The notes: generated by a model from the sequence alone, not told the origin. Shown: positions 1-8,491, counted from the first letter of the stretch. The stretch is DNA of 40,175 bases from an uncultured cyanobacterium (GCA_936920195.1 CAKZHE010000067.1:1-40175); one strand, 5' to 3'. Made by a program: numbers and translations.

Positions 1-34
1 CGCCTCCTAAGCGATAGCCGGATTGGTTGTGAAG

Positions 35-67
35 CCTACACCATACCTGTAATCAGGTTGGTGTAGG
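35..67 (+). promoter_or_regulatory. Stem-loop just ahead of the ABC exporter start
   Basis: Positions 35-43 pair with 59-67 (9 bp), and 45-49 pair with 54-58 (5 bp), leaving one bulged T at 44 and a TAAT loop. The 3' arm runs into the AGGAG at 65-69, which abuts the ATG at 70. The hairpin could therefore mask the ribosome binding site. No T-run follows, so it does not look like a normal intrinsic terminator. A regulatory role is inference. Confidence 0.45.
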
Positions 68-69
68 AG

Positions 70-2649
70 ATGTCACGGATTACAGACAATGGTGGGCAAG
101 CTCGCCCTGCCCTACCTTGGGAGCAGCCGCCGCTCTGCTACCTGAATCCCCAACAGCAAGTCAAATTTCAACATCAGGTGCAAATTCGCCGCTATTCTCT
201 GGGAGAGCGGATTTGGGCGGCGGATAGCTTGGGAGATCAGTTGGTAATTTTGGCGGGAAAAGTCCGGGTGCGGGAAGAAGGAGTGGTAAAACCCCTGGCA
301 ACGTTAACGGCGGGGCAGTGGTTGGGGGATTTGCTGGAACTGCCGAGGGAGTTGAAGGCGGTGGCAGCGGGCAAGGAAGTGGCGATCGCACGCTGGGATT
401 CTGCTTTGTGGTTAACTGTAGCTAATCCCCAAATTGAGGCTTTTTGGCAACAAGCTCGCTACCAGATTCAGCCGCCGGGAAGTGATGCGCCGCTGCCGAT
501 AGCTGGTTTTCCCTTTGTTGCTAGTACCAATACGGCGGCAGCCTGTTTAACAGCGATTTCCCAACAGTTACAAAGTCCTGCCCAATTAGAATGGGTACAG
601 CGGCAGTTGCGAGGACAACGCCCCCAGGATGTAATTGAAGCTGGGGAAAAATTGGGGATACAACTGCGGCGGGTGATGGCAAGTTGGGAGGATTTGCCCC
701 AGTTACCTTTTCCGGCAATGTTGCAGTGGCAACCGAAAAATTCCGCTGCCCCCAATTCTTTGCATTGGGTAGTGGCTTATGGAGTTAAAGGCGATCGCTT
801 AATTATTGCCGATCCTTTGAACTCAAATCAAGCCTGCGAGAGTTTGCCCAAGTCTGCGGTGGAGGCGGTATGGGATGGGCAGTTATGGTTAGCAGAACCA
901 ATTAAAAAACAGGAGCGATTTAATCTTAGTTGGTTTCTGCCTGCGGTTTGGCAATATCGCAAGTTACTTTGGGAAGTGTTGCTGGCTTCTTTTTCTTTGC
1001 AATTGTTGGGGTTGGCGACACCAATTATTACCCAAGTGGTAATTGATAAAGTGATTGTCCAAGAAAGCGTTTCGACTTTGGATGTGATGGCGATCGCCAT
1101 TTTTCTGGTAGCATTTTTTGAAGCGATTTTAGGGATTCTGCGCCTATTTATTTTTACCCATACGGCTCGCCGCTTAGATTTAAGTTTATCTGCCCAAGTA
1201 TTTCGCCATTTATTACGCTTGCCCCTAGCTTATTTTGAATCGCGACGGGTGGGGGATACGGTGGCACGGATACAGGAGTTGGAAAATATTCGCCAATTCC
1301 TCACCGGAACAGCTTTAACGGTGATTTTGGACAGCATTTTTGCTGTGGTTTATTTGGCTTTGATGTTCTATTATAGTTGGCCTTTAACTTTAGTTGCTTT
1401 AGCTGTCTTGCCCCTCTTTGCCCTAGTTACTCTGCTGTCAACACCTATCCTCCGGTATTGGTTAAATGAAACCTTTAATCGCAGTGCCGATAGTCAATCT
1501 TTTTTAGTGGAAACAGTTACGGGAATTCATGCCGTTAAAGCCCATGCCGCCGAAAAAACGGCTCGCGATCGCTGGGAAGGTTTATTTGCTCGCTTTATTC
1601 GCACTGGTTTCAGAGCTTCCACCACTTCTAATATTAGCAATAATGCGGCGGATTTCCTGACCAAATTTTCTAGTTTGCTAATTCTTTGGTATGGCACCAC
1701 GTTGGTAATTAAGCATGAAACTGGCAATGAGTTTACCATCGGACAGTTAATTGCTTTCCAAATGCTCTCTGGACGAGTTACTGCTCCCCTATTAAGATTA
1801 GTCCAATTGTGGCAAAATGTTCAACAGGTGTTACTCTCCGTTGACCGCATTGGCGATATTCTCAATGTGGCTCCAGAAGCGGAACCGGGTAGCGGTTTAG
1901 TATTGCCTAATTTGAAAGGAGAAGTCACATTCGATCAAGTTTTCTTTCGCTACCAACCCAACCAAGAGCCGATATTGCGGGGGATTTCCTTTACTGTGGA
2001 ACCGGGAATGTTTGTCGGCATTGTCGGGCGCAGCGGCTCCGGAAAAAGTACCCTGTCCAAAGTTTTGCAGCGCCTCTATGCGACTGAATCCGGACGAATT
2101 TTAATTGATGGCTTTGATATCAAAAGTGCCGATTTAACTTCCTTGCGCCAACAAATAGGTGTAGTTCTCCAAGATGACTTTCTATTTAATGGTTCTGTCT
2201 TAGAAAATATCACTTTAGGGAATCCAGAAATTACTGCCGAGCAAGTAGTTGCAGCGGCAAGAATGGCAGTTGCTCACGATTTCATCAGTCAATTACCCAA
2301 GGGTTACGAAAATCCCGTAGGCGAGCGAGGAACAGCCCTATCAGGAGGGCAAAGACAGCGGGTAGCTTTGGCCAGATTATTTCTCTCGCCTGCCCCGATT
2401 TTAATCTTAGATGAAGCCACCAGCGCTTTAGATAGCGAAACCGAACAACAAGTGTTACAAAACTTGCTGCAAGTAGCCAAGAATCGGACTATGTTTTTAA
2501 TTGCTCACCGCTTTGCCCCGTTGAAAAAAGCTGATTTAATTTTAGTTATGGAAAAAGGTGCGATCGCCGAACATGGAACCCATAACGAATTGTTGCAGCA
2601 AAAAGGTTTATATTGGGCGCTCTATCAGCGCCAGCAAGCTGCTAATTAA
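70..2649 (+). CDS. Type I secretion ABC exporter with cNMP-domain-like N-terminus and inactive C39-like domain
   Basis: This 859-aa protein is a fused membrane/ATPase half-transporter of the HlyB/peptidase-containing exporter group, expected in the inner membrane to export a peptide or protein. Residues about 35-125 look like a cyclic-nucleotide-binding-type beta domain. Residues about 145-275 are a C39 peptidase-like domain: His232 and Asp248 (ADP) fit the catalytic His and Asp, but the catalytic Cys position reads Thr155 (NTAAACL), so it should bind rather than cleave substrate. The transmembrane domain spans about 290-590. The ATPase shows Walker A GRSGSGKST (653-661), signature LSGGQRQR (757-764), Walker B ILILDE (777-782) and the switch His813. 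An in-frame TAG at 64-66 rules out a start further upstream. AGGAG sits unusually close to the ATG. No HlyD-type adaptor or substrate gene is visible. Confidence 0.88.
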   Translation: MSRITDNGGQARPALPWEQPPLCYLNPQQQVKFQHQVQIRRYSLGERIWAADSLGDQLVILAGKVRVREEGVVKPLATLTAGQWLGDLLELPRELKAVAAGKEVAIARWDSALWLTVANPQIEAFWQQARYQIQPPGSDAPLPIAGFPFVASTNTAAACLTAISQQLQSPAQLEWVQRQLRGQRPQDVIEAGEKLGIQLRRVMASWEDLPQLPFPAMLQWQPKNSAAPNSLHWVVAYGVKGDRLIIADPLNSNQACESLPKSAVEAVWDGQLWLAEPIKKQERFNLSWFLPAVWQYRKLLWEVLLASFSLQLLGLATPIITQVVIDKVIVQESVSTLDVMAIAIFLVAFFEAILGILRLFIFTHTARRLDLSLSAQVFRHLLRLPLAYFESRRVGDTVARIQELENIRQFLTGTALTVILDSIFAVVYLALMFYYSWPLTLVALAVLPLFALVTLLSTPILRYWLNETFNRSADSQSFLVETVTGIHAVKAHAAEKTARDRWEGLFARFIRTGFRASTTSNISNNAADFLTKFSSLLILWYGTTLVIKHETGNEFTIGQLIAFQMLSGRVTAPLLRLVQLWQNVQQVLLSVDRIGDILNVAPEAEPGSGLVLPNLKGEVTFDQVFFRYQPNQEPILRGISFTVEPGMFVGIVGRSGSGKSTLSKVLQRLYATESGRILIDGFDIKSADLTSLRQQIGVVLQDDFLFNGSVLENITLGNPEITAEQVVAAARMAVAHDFISQLPKGYENPVGERGTALSGGQRQRVALARLFLSPAPILILDEATSALDSETEQQVLQNLLQVAKNRTMFLIAHRFAPLKKADLILVMEKGAIAEHGTHNELLQQKGLYWALYQRQQAAN

Positions 2650-2755
2650 GGGAACAGGGAACAGGGAACAGGGAACAGGGAACAGGGGGGAGAGAGGGAG
2701 AGAGGGAGAGAGGGAGAAAGGGAGAAAGGGAGAGAGGGAAGAGAGAACAGGAAAT
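2650..2755. repeat. GGGAACA heptad repeat followed by a GGGAGA-rich purine tract
   Basis: Four to five tandem copies of a GGGAACA heptamer begin at the stop codon of the exporter gene. They run into imperfect GGGAGAGA/GGGAGAAA units up to about 2755. The same heptamer recurs at 40029-40128. This matches the short tandem heptanucleotide repeats known from filamentous cyanobacteria. It fills the gap between two convergent genes. Confidence 0.85.
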
Positions 2756-2802
2756 TAGGAATAAAAGGAGTTCTTGCTAATTCTCCACTCCCTATCACCC
2801 CA

Positions 2803-3657
2803 TCACCCCATCACCCGAAGGTAAATTTGACGCAATTGTTCTGGTGTTTCGATATTTGGTAAATTAGATGCGATCGCTTCTAGCAAGCTCAAATCTTCTA
2901 AGGCGGCAATTTCCTGTCCTAATTCAGCACTTTCAGCACTAAACTTGAGTTTTAAGCCCAAATCGATGCTGGTTAAAAGCGATCGCTTTAACCGTTGTTC
3001 CATCTCAGATATCTCTACATCTTTGCGGGATATCTCTGCATCTTTAATTGCCGTTATTTCTTCACCAGTTGGCATCACTTTGCCATCGGCATATCGCCAT
3101 CGCAACCAAGTTGAGTTGATGCCTTCAAATGCCCCATTCCACACAGTTAAACCTAAACCAACTTCGGGAAACCATGTATCAATTTTAGGGAGATAAGAAC
3201 CACCTTGCAATTCAAATACCCGCAATATAGTATCTCCCAAACGGCGTAAGGGATCGTAAACCACATAATACATGATTCGCATTTTGGCGTAATCTATCAA
3301 CTTACTGCCTAATTCGTTGCCGGGAGTTGGAGAAACTATTTCAATCGCTATTTCTGGAGGTTTGCCAAATTCCCAAAATAGATAGGAACGGACATCTCTT
3401 TCCCACCATTCTTGGGGGACTTCCACATCCAAACTCAGGAAAGCATCCGGAACAACTGGAGGTTGGCGTAAACTGCTAAACAAACCGACATTCGCCGCGA
3501 CTATAAACGGTACATTAATGCCAGTATTCGCCCCACTATAAAATACCGTGGTTAGCAAGCGCTGTTGTTTTTCGTTAATAAAGCTATCCAAGGGAGTATC
3601 GTCTTGAAAGATGAGTTGGCTAGTATCTGGATATTCGCTAGGTTCAAGATAGATCAT
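2803..3657 (-). CDS. Uma2 family (DUF820) putative endonuclease
   Basis: The 284-aa protein has the PD-(D/E)XK-like core of the Uma2 family, which is expanded in cyanobacteria. Visible signatures are VVPDAFLSLD (metal-binding Asp), EIAIEIVSPTPGNE (the E-I-x-S-P block), the Lys in KLIDYAK, and YYVVYDP. The C-terminal third is charged, helical and probably coiled-coil, with a run of Ile/Ser/Asp-rich residues (AEISRKDVEISEMEQ), followed by a region resembling cyanobacterial accessory-nuclease C-termini. The ATG at 3657 has no clear Shine-Dalgarno. The family is linked to mobile or host-defence contexts, but its biological role is poorly established. It lies downstream of gcvT on the same strand with a 23-nt gap. 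Confidence 0.85.
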   Translation of the reverse strand: MIYLEPSEYPDTSQLIFQDDTPLDSFINEKQQRLLTTVFYSGANTGINVPFIVAANVGLFSSLRQPPVVPDAFLSLDVEVPQEWWERDVRSYLFWEFGKPPEIAIEIVSPTPGNELGSKLIDYAKMRIMYYVVYDPLRRLGDTILRVFELQGGSYLPKIDTWFPEVGLGLTVWNGAFEGINSTWLRWRYADGKVMPTGEEITAIKDAEISRKDVEISEMEQRLKRSLLTSIDLGLKLKFSAESAELGQEIAALEDLSLLEAIASNLPNIETPEQLRQIYLRVMG

Positions 3658-3680
3658 ATTATCAGTTTGATCCGCATAGA

Positions 3681-4820
3681 CTAGGAAGTGGCTAGACGAC
3701 TGGCAGAGCGATAAAAAGGCTTTTTGACGACGACGGCGGGATAATTTTTGCCGCGAATTTCGACTTCTAGTTGTTGCCCAATTTGAGATAATGGGGTGGG
3801 AACGTAGGCTAGGGCGATCGCTTGTTCTAAAGTTACCGATCTAGTACCGCTGGTGACAATGCCCACATTTTCTCCCCCAGATATGACTGGATAGCCATGA
3901 CGGGCAATATTTTTGCCCTGCATTACTAATCCGACTAACTTGCGGTCGATGCCCAATTTTTTCTGTTTTTCCAGGGCGGCTCGTCCGATAAAATTACCTT
4001 TGGTTTCCCAATGGATAATCCAGTTTAAACCAGCTTCTAAGGGGGTAGTTGTTTCGTCGATATCGCTCCCATAGAGTGCCATAGCTGCTTCTAGGCGCAG
4101 GGTGTCTCTGGCTCCCAATCCGCAGGGAACGACACCGGAGGATAAGAGCGATCGCCACAATTCTACCCCAACTTCGGGATCGACCATGATTTCAAAGCCG
4201 TCCTCTCCGGTATAACCCGTCCGCGCTAAAAACGCTGGTTGACCAAATATAGAGGCTTCTAGATGCCCAAAAGCTTTAATTTTACTTAGGTCTTCTGCCA
4301 CCAAAGATTGTAAGATGACGGTGGCTTTTGGTCCCTGGAGGGCAATCAGCGCTTTTTCCAAGGAGAGATCCTGAAAGTCTACTTCGGCAGTTTCCAAGTT
4401 GCCAAAAATCCAGGATTTATCTCTGGCTCTGGTGGCGGCATTGACAATTAAAATCCCGCGCTGTTCCCCAGCGGCATTTTTCCCTTGGTAGTAGAAGATA
4501 ATATCGTCTAAGATGCCACCATCCTCGTTGAGCAGGACGGTGTACTGAGCTTGTCCCGGTTGCAAGCGGCTCAAATCGGAAGGGACTAGGGGTTGCAAAG
4601 CTTCAATTACCTGTTCGCCAATTAAACCAAATTTGCCCATGTGGGAAATGTCAAACATTCCCGCTGAGGTACGCACAGCCTTATGTTCGTCAGTAATGCC
4701 GCTAAATTGCACAGGCATTTCCCAGCCAGAAAAAGCTGTCAATCGGGCTTTTTGTTCGACTGCCAGTTGGTAAAGAGGCGTGCGGGCTAGGGTTGCAGGG
4801 GTTTCTGGTGAATTAGCCAC
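3681..4820 (-). CDS. gcvT: Glycine cleavage system T protein (aminomethyltransferase)
   Basis: The 379-aa protein is full length for GcvT. It transfers the methylene unit from the aminomethyl-lipoyl H protein to tetrahydrofolate, releasing ammonia, as part of glycine decarboxylation and photorespiration. N-terminal TPLYQLAVEQKARLTAFSGW and MFDISHMGKF are hallmark blocks. GYTGEDGFEIM and the RDTLRLEAAMALYG block near residues 200-260 match the folate-binding region, and the C-terminal barrel ends in KPFYR. The start is GTG at 4820: an in-frame TAA lies a few codons upstream and no ATG is available. No gcvH or gcvP is adjacent. Confidence 0.96.
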   Translation of the reverse strand: MANSPETPATLARTPLYQLAVEQKARLTAFSGWEMPVQFSGITDEHKAVRTSAGMFDISHMGKFGLIGEQVIEALQPLVPSDLSRLQPGQAQYTVLLNEDGGILDDIIFYYQGKNAAGEQRGILIVNAATRARDKSWIFGNLETAEVDFQDLSLEKALIALQGPKATVILQSLVAEDLSKIKAFGHLEASIFGQPAFLARTGYTGEDGFEIMVDPEVGVELWRSLLSSGVVPCGLGARDTLRLEAAMALYGSDIDETTTPLEAGLNWIIHWETKGNFIGRAALEKQKKLGIDRKLVGLVMQGKNIARHGYPVISGGENVGIVTSGTRSVTLEQAIALAYVPTPLSQIGQQLEVEIRGKNYPAVVVKKPFYRSASRLATS

Positions 4821-4919
4821 AGTTTTTTTTGCGATCGCAGGTGGTTATAGATTAATATCCTAAAGCGATCGGGGGTGATATTTTCACCTAGAATATAGCG
4901 CGATCGCCAAATTTCCCTC

Positions 4920-5894
4920 CTAGCTTGGCTGATTCTGCAACCAGCTGATTAAATGATCGATCGTGGTAAAATCCAATAATTCCTCACCCAATTGTTCTAA
5001 TTGTTCTACAGATAACTGTTGAATTTCTTGGGACAATTCAGGAGTTAAGGAACCATAACGGCGATTCAGCAGGCGCAGCACTATTGATAATGCTTCCCGT
5101 TGAAGACCTTGTTGAAGACCTTGTTGAAGACCTTGTTGAAGACCCTGTTGAAGACCCTGTTGAAGACCCTGTTCAATCCCTGTTTCCATCCAGCTAGTGA
5201 CAATTTGCATAACTCCCTCCTGCTGCACTGGTTCAATCCTAGCAAGCTCTTGATCAAATGCTTCTTGTTCCTCGGTATTCAACTTCAGGTAAATGTCGAT
5301 AAACCCAGAAATTAGTTGGCATTGAGCGGGGTTTAATCCCAAACTAGCTAACAATTGCAAAGATATTAGTTTAACTGTTGGACGTTCTTGAGTCTGCATC
5401 CGCATTTTGGACATCAACGCACTAGCTATGGGATTTGGTTGCTGGGCAAAATCTTGCCAATTCAGTCGGTTTAACTGAATGACGCGATAGTTAAATTCCA
5501 GTACCTGCCAACCGGGAAACTCAATTCGATAGCTGGTCGTTTCTGGACGGTAAGGCGCATCAAAGGAAAACAGCACAACGGGATAAATCGGCAAGCCATA
5601 TTTTTCATGCAACCGAGCGAAGTAGCGGAACATCCGCTGATTGAAATTCGCTTCAGAATAGGATTGGTGTTCGAGATGGATAATAAACAGTGATTCCTGA
5701 TCTCGAAATCGCGCCTGGACAACTAAATCAGCCTCATATCTTTCTCCGAAAGTGACATCGGTAAATATTTCCTGATTCAGGAAAGTTAGGGAGTTCAGAT
5801 CTAGATAGGTGGCCACATCTGGCAAAAATAGTGCCACAAACTCTGGGAAAAAGGTAGAGAGCAGCTCTTTGAATAAGCGATCGTGGTTAATCAT
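4920..5894 (-). CDS. DUF4351 protein with Rpn/PD-(D/E)XK-like nuclease domain
   Basis: The 324-aa protein starts at the ATG at 5894 (a TTG two codons earlier also opens the frame). The N-terminal half, beginning NHDRLFKELLSTFFPEF, has the D...E-x-Q pattern ADLVV...FIIHLEHQS typical of the transposase-like Rpn/PD-(D/E)XK nuclease group. The C-terminal ~60 residues (LRLLNRRYGSLTP...LDFTTIDHLISWL) are a clear DUF4351. Between them lie about six exact G-L-Q-Q tetrapeptide repeats, encoded by 12-nt units. Relatives occur in many copies in cyanobacterial genomes and have been tied to recombination-promoting nuclease activity. Function here is inferred from family only. Confidence 0.8.
   Translation of the reverse strand: MINHDRLFKELLSTFFPEFVALFLPDVATYLDLNSLTFLNQEIFTDVTFGERYEADLVVQARFRDQESLFIIHLEHQSYSEANFNQRMFRYFARLHEKYGLPIYPVVLFSFDAPYRPETTSYRIEFPGWQVLEFNYRVIQLNRLNWQDFAQQPNPIASALMSKMRMQTQERPTVKLISLQLLASLGLNPAQCQLISGFIDIYLKLNTEEQEAFDQELARIEPVQQEGVMQIVTSWMETGIEQGLQQGLQQGLQQGLQQGLQQGLQREALSIVLRLLNRRYGSLTPELSQEIQQLSVEQLEQLGEELLDFTTIDHLISWLQNQPS
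5099..5172. repeat. 12-nt tandem repeat coding for GLQQ units
   Basis: About six copies of a 12-nt unit (plus-strand GAAGACCTTGTT, with CTT/CCT variants) lie inside the DUF4351 gene. Unit changes keep the reading frame, so slippage would change linker length by four residues at a time without inactivating the protein. Confidence 0.85.
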
Positions 5895-5989
5895 CAGCAA
5901 ATTTTAACATTGAGAAAGTAGTTTTGTGAATAGGCGATCGCCCTCAATTATGAAATAATTTTGCCATAAGTTGTTTTTTAAATTCAGAA

Positions 5990-7009
5990 ATGTCAAGAAC
6001 TCGCGCTTTACAGTATTATATTTTTGCTCGCCTGCTCCTCGCTCCGTTGATGCTGTGGACAATTGCCACCGTGGTATTTTTATTATTGCGAGCTACTCCC
6101 GGAGATCCCGTGGATGCGATTGTGGGCAGTCGGGCTTCTGATGCGGTAAAAGAGGAATATCGTCACAGATTAGGATTGTCAGATCCTTTGTGGTGGCAAT
6201 ATTTACGCTATTTAGGGGGGTTACTGCATCTGGATTTTGGTACTTCCCTCGCTAGTCAAGGACAAAATGTTTGGGAAGAGATTCAACGCTACTTTCCTGC
6301 TACGGTAGAGTTAGCAGTATTTAGTATGGCGATCGCGCTCTTAGTTGGAGTTGGAATTGGGATTATTTCCGCTTCTCGTCCTAATACGCCTTTAGATGTA
6401 GGGGGACGTTTATTTGGGATCATTACCTATTCTTTGCCTTTGTTTTGGGTAGGAATGATTTTGCAATTGATTTTCTCGGTGCAATTAAATTGGTTTCCCA
6501 TTGGCACTCGCTTTTCTGGCACGGCTCCACCGACAATTACGGGACTTTATTCGGTTGATAGTTTGCTGAATGGCAATTTAGAGCAGTTTTTTACTGCTTT
6601 GCATCATCTGGCATTACCAAGTTTGACTTTGGGAATTTTACTAAGTGGGATTTTCGAGCGAATTGTCCGAGTTAATTTGAAGCAAACCCTCAAAGCCGAT
6701 TATGTGGAAGCAGCTAGAGCCAGGGGAATTTCGGAAAATCGAATTCTCTTGGCACACGCCTTGAAAAATGCCCTAATTCCAGTAATTACGGTGCTAGGAT
6801 TAACTTTCGCATCCCTCTTAGGTGGGGCAGTTTTAACGGAAGTGACCTTTTCTTGGGCAGGTTTAGGTAGTCGATTGTATCAAGCTATTTCCGAACGGGA
6901 TTATCCCACAGTTCAAGGAATTATGGTATTTTTCGGATCAATTGTAGTTTTTGCGAGCATTGGCATTGATATTATTAATGCCTATATCGATCCGCGAATT
7001 AGGTACTAA
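5990..7009 (+). CDS. ABC transporter permease, DppB/OppB/NikB family
   Basis: The 339-aa inner-membrane protein has about six transmembrane segments. It begins with a first helix followed by RATPGDPVDAIVG, the family's N-terminal signature. The cytoplasmic EAA loop (DYVEAARARGISENRILLAHALKNALIPV) docks on the transporter ATPases. The C-terminal block (GGAVLTEVTFSWAGLG...YPTVQGIMVF...DIINAYIDPRIRY) is diagnostic. The family moves peptides, nickel or glutathione with a substrate-binding protein, a DppC-type partner and ATPases, but none of these is nearby. Scattered subunits are usual in cyanobacteria. Substrate unknown. The gap to the divergent DUF4351 gene is about 95 nt. Confidence 0.93.
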   Translation: MSRTRALQYYIFARLLLAPLMLWTIATVVFLLLRATPGDPVDAIVGSRASDAVKEEYRHRLGLSDPLWWQYLRYLGGLLHLDFGTSLASQGQNVWEEIQRYFPATVELAVFSMAIALLVGVGIGIISASRPNTPLDVGGRLFGIITYSLPLFWVGMILQLIFSVQLNWFPIGTRFSGTAPPTITGLYSVDSLLNGNLEQFFTALHHLALPSLTLGILLSGIFERIVRVNLKQTLKADYVEAARARGISENRILLAHALKNALIPVITVLGLTFASLLGGAVLTEVTFSWAGLGSRLYQAISERDYPTVQGIMVFFGSIVVFASIGIDIINAYIDPRIRY

Positions 7010-7498
7010 GGAACGAAAAATCAATAACTTGATGATAATAATCGTAGATGGGGTGGCGCGACAGCAAAAGCCAACAAACCCCTGATAAATGTTGGGTTGA
7101 CTCTGTTATTCCAACCCAACCTTGTATCTTAAGAGAAGCTTCAACTAACTTTAAGGATGCTTCTTGTTCGGCTGAGGCTTTAATGATTGATCATCTCTAT
7201 TTTAGCTTTGCTCAAGGGCAGGTTGAAAATCTGGCGATAGGGCAATACGGTTCAGTTAAGTAGGTGGTCATAAATCAAAGAACGCAAAAGTTCGTAGTTG
7301 GGCTTTAGCCCTAATCCGGAGAGGGCTGAAGCCCAACTACGAACTTAGTTAACTGAATTAACTGAACTCTATTGGGCGATAGGGAGTGGGAGGAAAAAAA
7401 GTTAAAAATTTTATGGTATTTGGGAAAAAGAGCGCGATCGCTAGTATTTTTGAAGTGAATCACCCTGGAATGTTGGATTGAGCAGGTATTTAAAAACC
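7010..7498. other. 489-nt intergenic region with one palindromic repeat
   Basis: It contains the 59-bp inverted repeat at 7288-7346. It also has two short stretches related to AGTTAACTGAATT near 7345-7365 and an A/T-rich run at about 7390-7425, which may carry the lipoprotein promoter. A 71-codon frame at 7048-7263 shows no coding character. I see no RNA gene. Confidence 0.5.
7288..7346. repeat. Palindromic intergenic repeat, copy 1
   Basis: Left arm 7288-7312 (AAGTTCGTAGTTGGGC...) and right arm 7322-7346 are inverted copies matching at 24 of 25 positions, with a 9-nt loop. It folds into a long hairpin. A second copy lies at 13832-13901, where it runs into a gene. Confidence 0.9.
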
Positions 7499-7948
7499 AT
7501 GTTAAAAATCTCATCTTTAACGGCTGGGATAGCTTTAACCCTATTGACGCTGATAACTGGATGTTCGGAAGAAGCCAAAACTCCGCCTTTGCCTTCGGCA
7601 TCCCCTACTAAAACTGCTCCGGCGACACCTACAAGTCCGAAGGCAAAAACGCCATCACCAGCAACTTCTCCTACCAAGGATGCTTATAATGATGCGCTGG
7701 ACTTGGAAACAAGTGCCAAAACTATTTCTCAGTCAGCCGAGTCGAAGGATGATTGGAGTTTAGTGGCGAGTAAGTGGGAGCAAGCAATTAAATTAATCAA
7801 GACACTGCCGAAGAATAACAAAAATTATCCGGCGGCGCAAAAGAAATTAGCTGAGTATCAAAGCAGTTTAGCGGAGGCGGAGAAAAAAGCTGGTCCGAAA
7901 CCCAAGCCTTCGGCTAGCACCAAGGATAAACCTACACCGAAAAAATAA
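7499..7948 (+). CDS. Small putative lipoprotein, Pro/Lys/Thr-rich
   Basis: I use the ATG at 7499 (149 aa); a TTG seven codons upstream would delay the signal peptide. The N-terminus MLKISSLTAGIALTLLTLITGC has a basic start, a hydrophobic core and a lipobox (L-I-T-G-C), so the protein should be lipidated at Cys and face the periplasm. A Pro/Thr/Ala-rich linker follows. Then comes a helical segment, YNDALDLETSAKTISQSAESKDDWSLV...WEQAIKLIKTLPK...YPAAQKKLAEYQ, which resembles short repeat-like helices seen in cyanobacterial envelope proteins. The tail is very basic. No enzyme motif is seen. AGCAGG at 7481-7486 is a weak Shine-Dalgarno. Confidence 0.75.
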   Translation: MLKISSLTAGIALTLLTLITGCSEEAKTPPLPSASPTKTAPATPTSPKAKTPSPATSPTKDAYNDALDLETSAKTISQSAESKDDWSLVASKWEQAIKLIKTLPKNNKNYPAAQKKLAEYQSSLAEAEKKAGPKPKPSASTKDKPTPKK

Positions 7949-8003
7949 CTTCTGGATGCCATCGCCGAGTAAAATGCTGGGGTAAGCAAAATTCTAGGCG
8001 GCT

Positions 8004-8297
8004 ATGTCTCCAGATTCTAAATCTACTACAGGTGCTGATGCGATTGATGAAGCGATCGCGCAAGGCATTGATTTTGACGGTACGCCAATTCCCCCAGCTA
8101 AATTGGCACTCTATCAGCAGGTGATGGGATTGGAAGCTGGTAGACAGCGCAGCGGTGTTTCTAATACGATGCGATCGCGCATTGTCCGCATTGGAGCCAA
8201 GCATATCCCCCAAGCAGAATTGAATCAGTTATTGCTTGATGCGGATTTTGCCCCTTTGAAAGACAAAGAAATTGCTTTCTACTACGGCGGCAAATAG
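8004..8297 (+). CDS. Conserved-looking 97-aa protein of unknown function
   Basis: The ATG at 8004 is preceded by CTAGGCGGCT, a modest ribosome site. The protein is soluble, with no membrane segment or signal peptide. After a variable acidic N-terminus it has an ordered region (DFDGTPIPPAKLALYQQVM) and a compact C-terminus ending in LLDADFAPLKDKEIAFYYGGK, which looks like a real folded domain rather than chance coding. I do not recognise the family and do not assign a function. It follows the lipoprotein gene by 55 nt on the same strand and may share its transcript. Confidence 0.65.
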   Translation: MSPDSKSTTGADAIDEAIAQGIDFDGTPIPPAKLALYQQVMGLEAGRQRSGVSNTMRSRIVRIGAKHIPQAELNQLLLDADFAPLKDKEIAFYYGGK

Positions 8298-8342
8298 CAT
8301 CTTTCAAATTTCAGCCTTTTATCAGTTGAAGTATTTCTTGTA

Positions 8343-8367
8343 GGGGCAATCCCCCCGTGGTTGCCCC
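8343..8367. repeat. Short GGGGCAA/TTGCCCC palindrome
   Basis: GGGGCAA at 8343-8349 and TTGCCCC at 8361-8367 form a 7-bp stem about 45 nt after the 97-aa gene. A related palindrome lies at 27127-27161. It may end transcription of the upstream gene, but no T-run follows. Confidence 0.5.
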
Positions 8368-8388
8368 GTGAAATAGTGCGATACCTAC

Positions 8389-8491
8389 TGGACTGTCTCA
8401 GCTAATTTGATGCAATAGAAAACCGCAGCAAGTCAGATAATCAGAGTTTGTGGGGATTTTCTTAATGCACTATTTTAGCTGAGACAGTCCA
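8389..8491. mobile_element. 103-bp MITE-like element
   Basis: Perfect 17-bp terminal inverted repeats (TGGACTGTCTCAGCTAA at 8389-8405, its complement at 8475-8491) enclose 69 bp with no coding capacity. CTAC flanks both sides (8385-8388 and 8492-8495), consistent with a 4-bp target duplication. It sits in the gap between the convergent 97-aa gene and the 3' end of the CIS operon. The parent transposase is not in the window. Confidence 0.75.

Noticed and set aside
2558-2758. 66-codon frame running into the heptad repeat
   Set aside because: It lies in another frame of the exporter gene and continues as simple repeat.
7048-7263. 71-codon plus-strand open frame
   Set aside because: No ribosome site, odd composition and no ordered pattern. 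It lies in the repeat-bearing gap after the permease.
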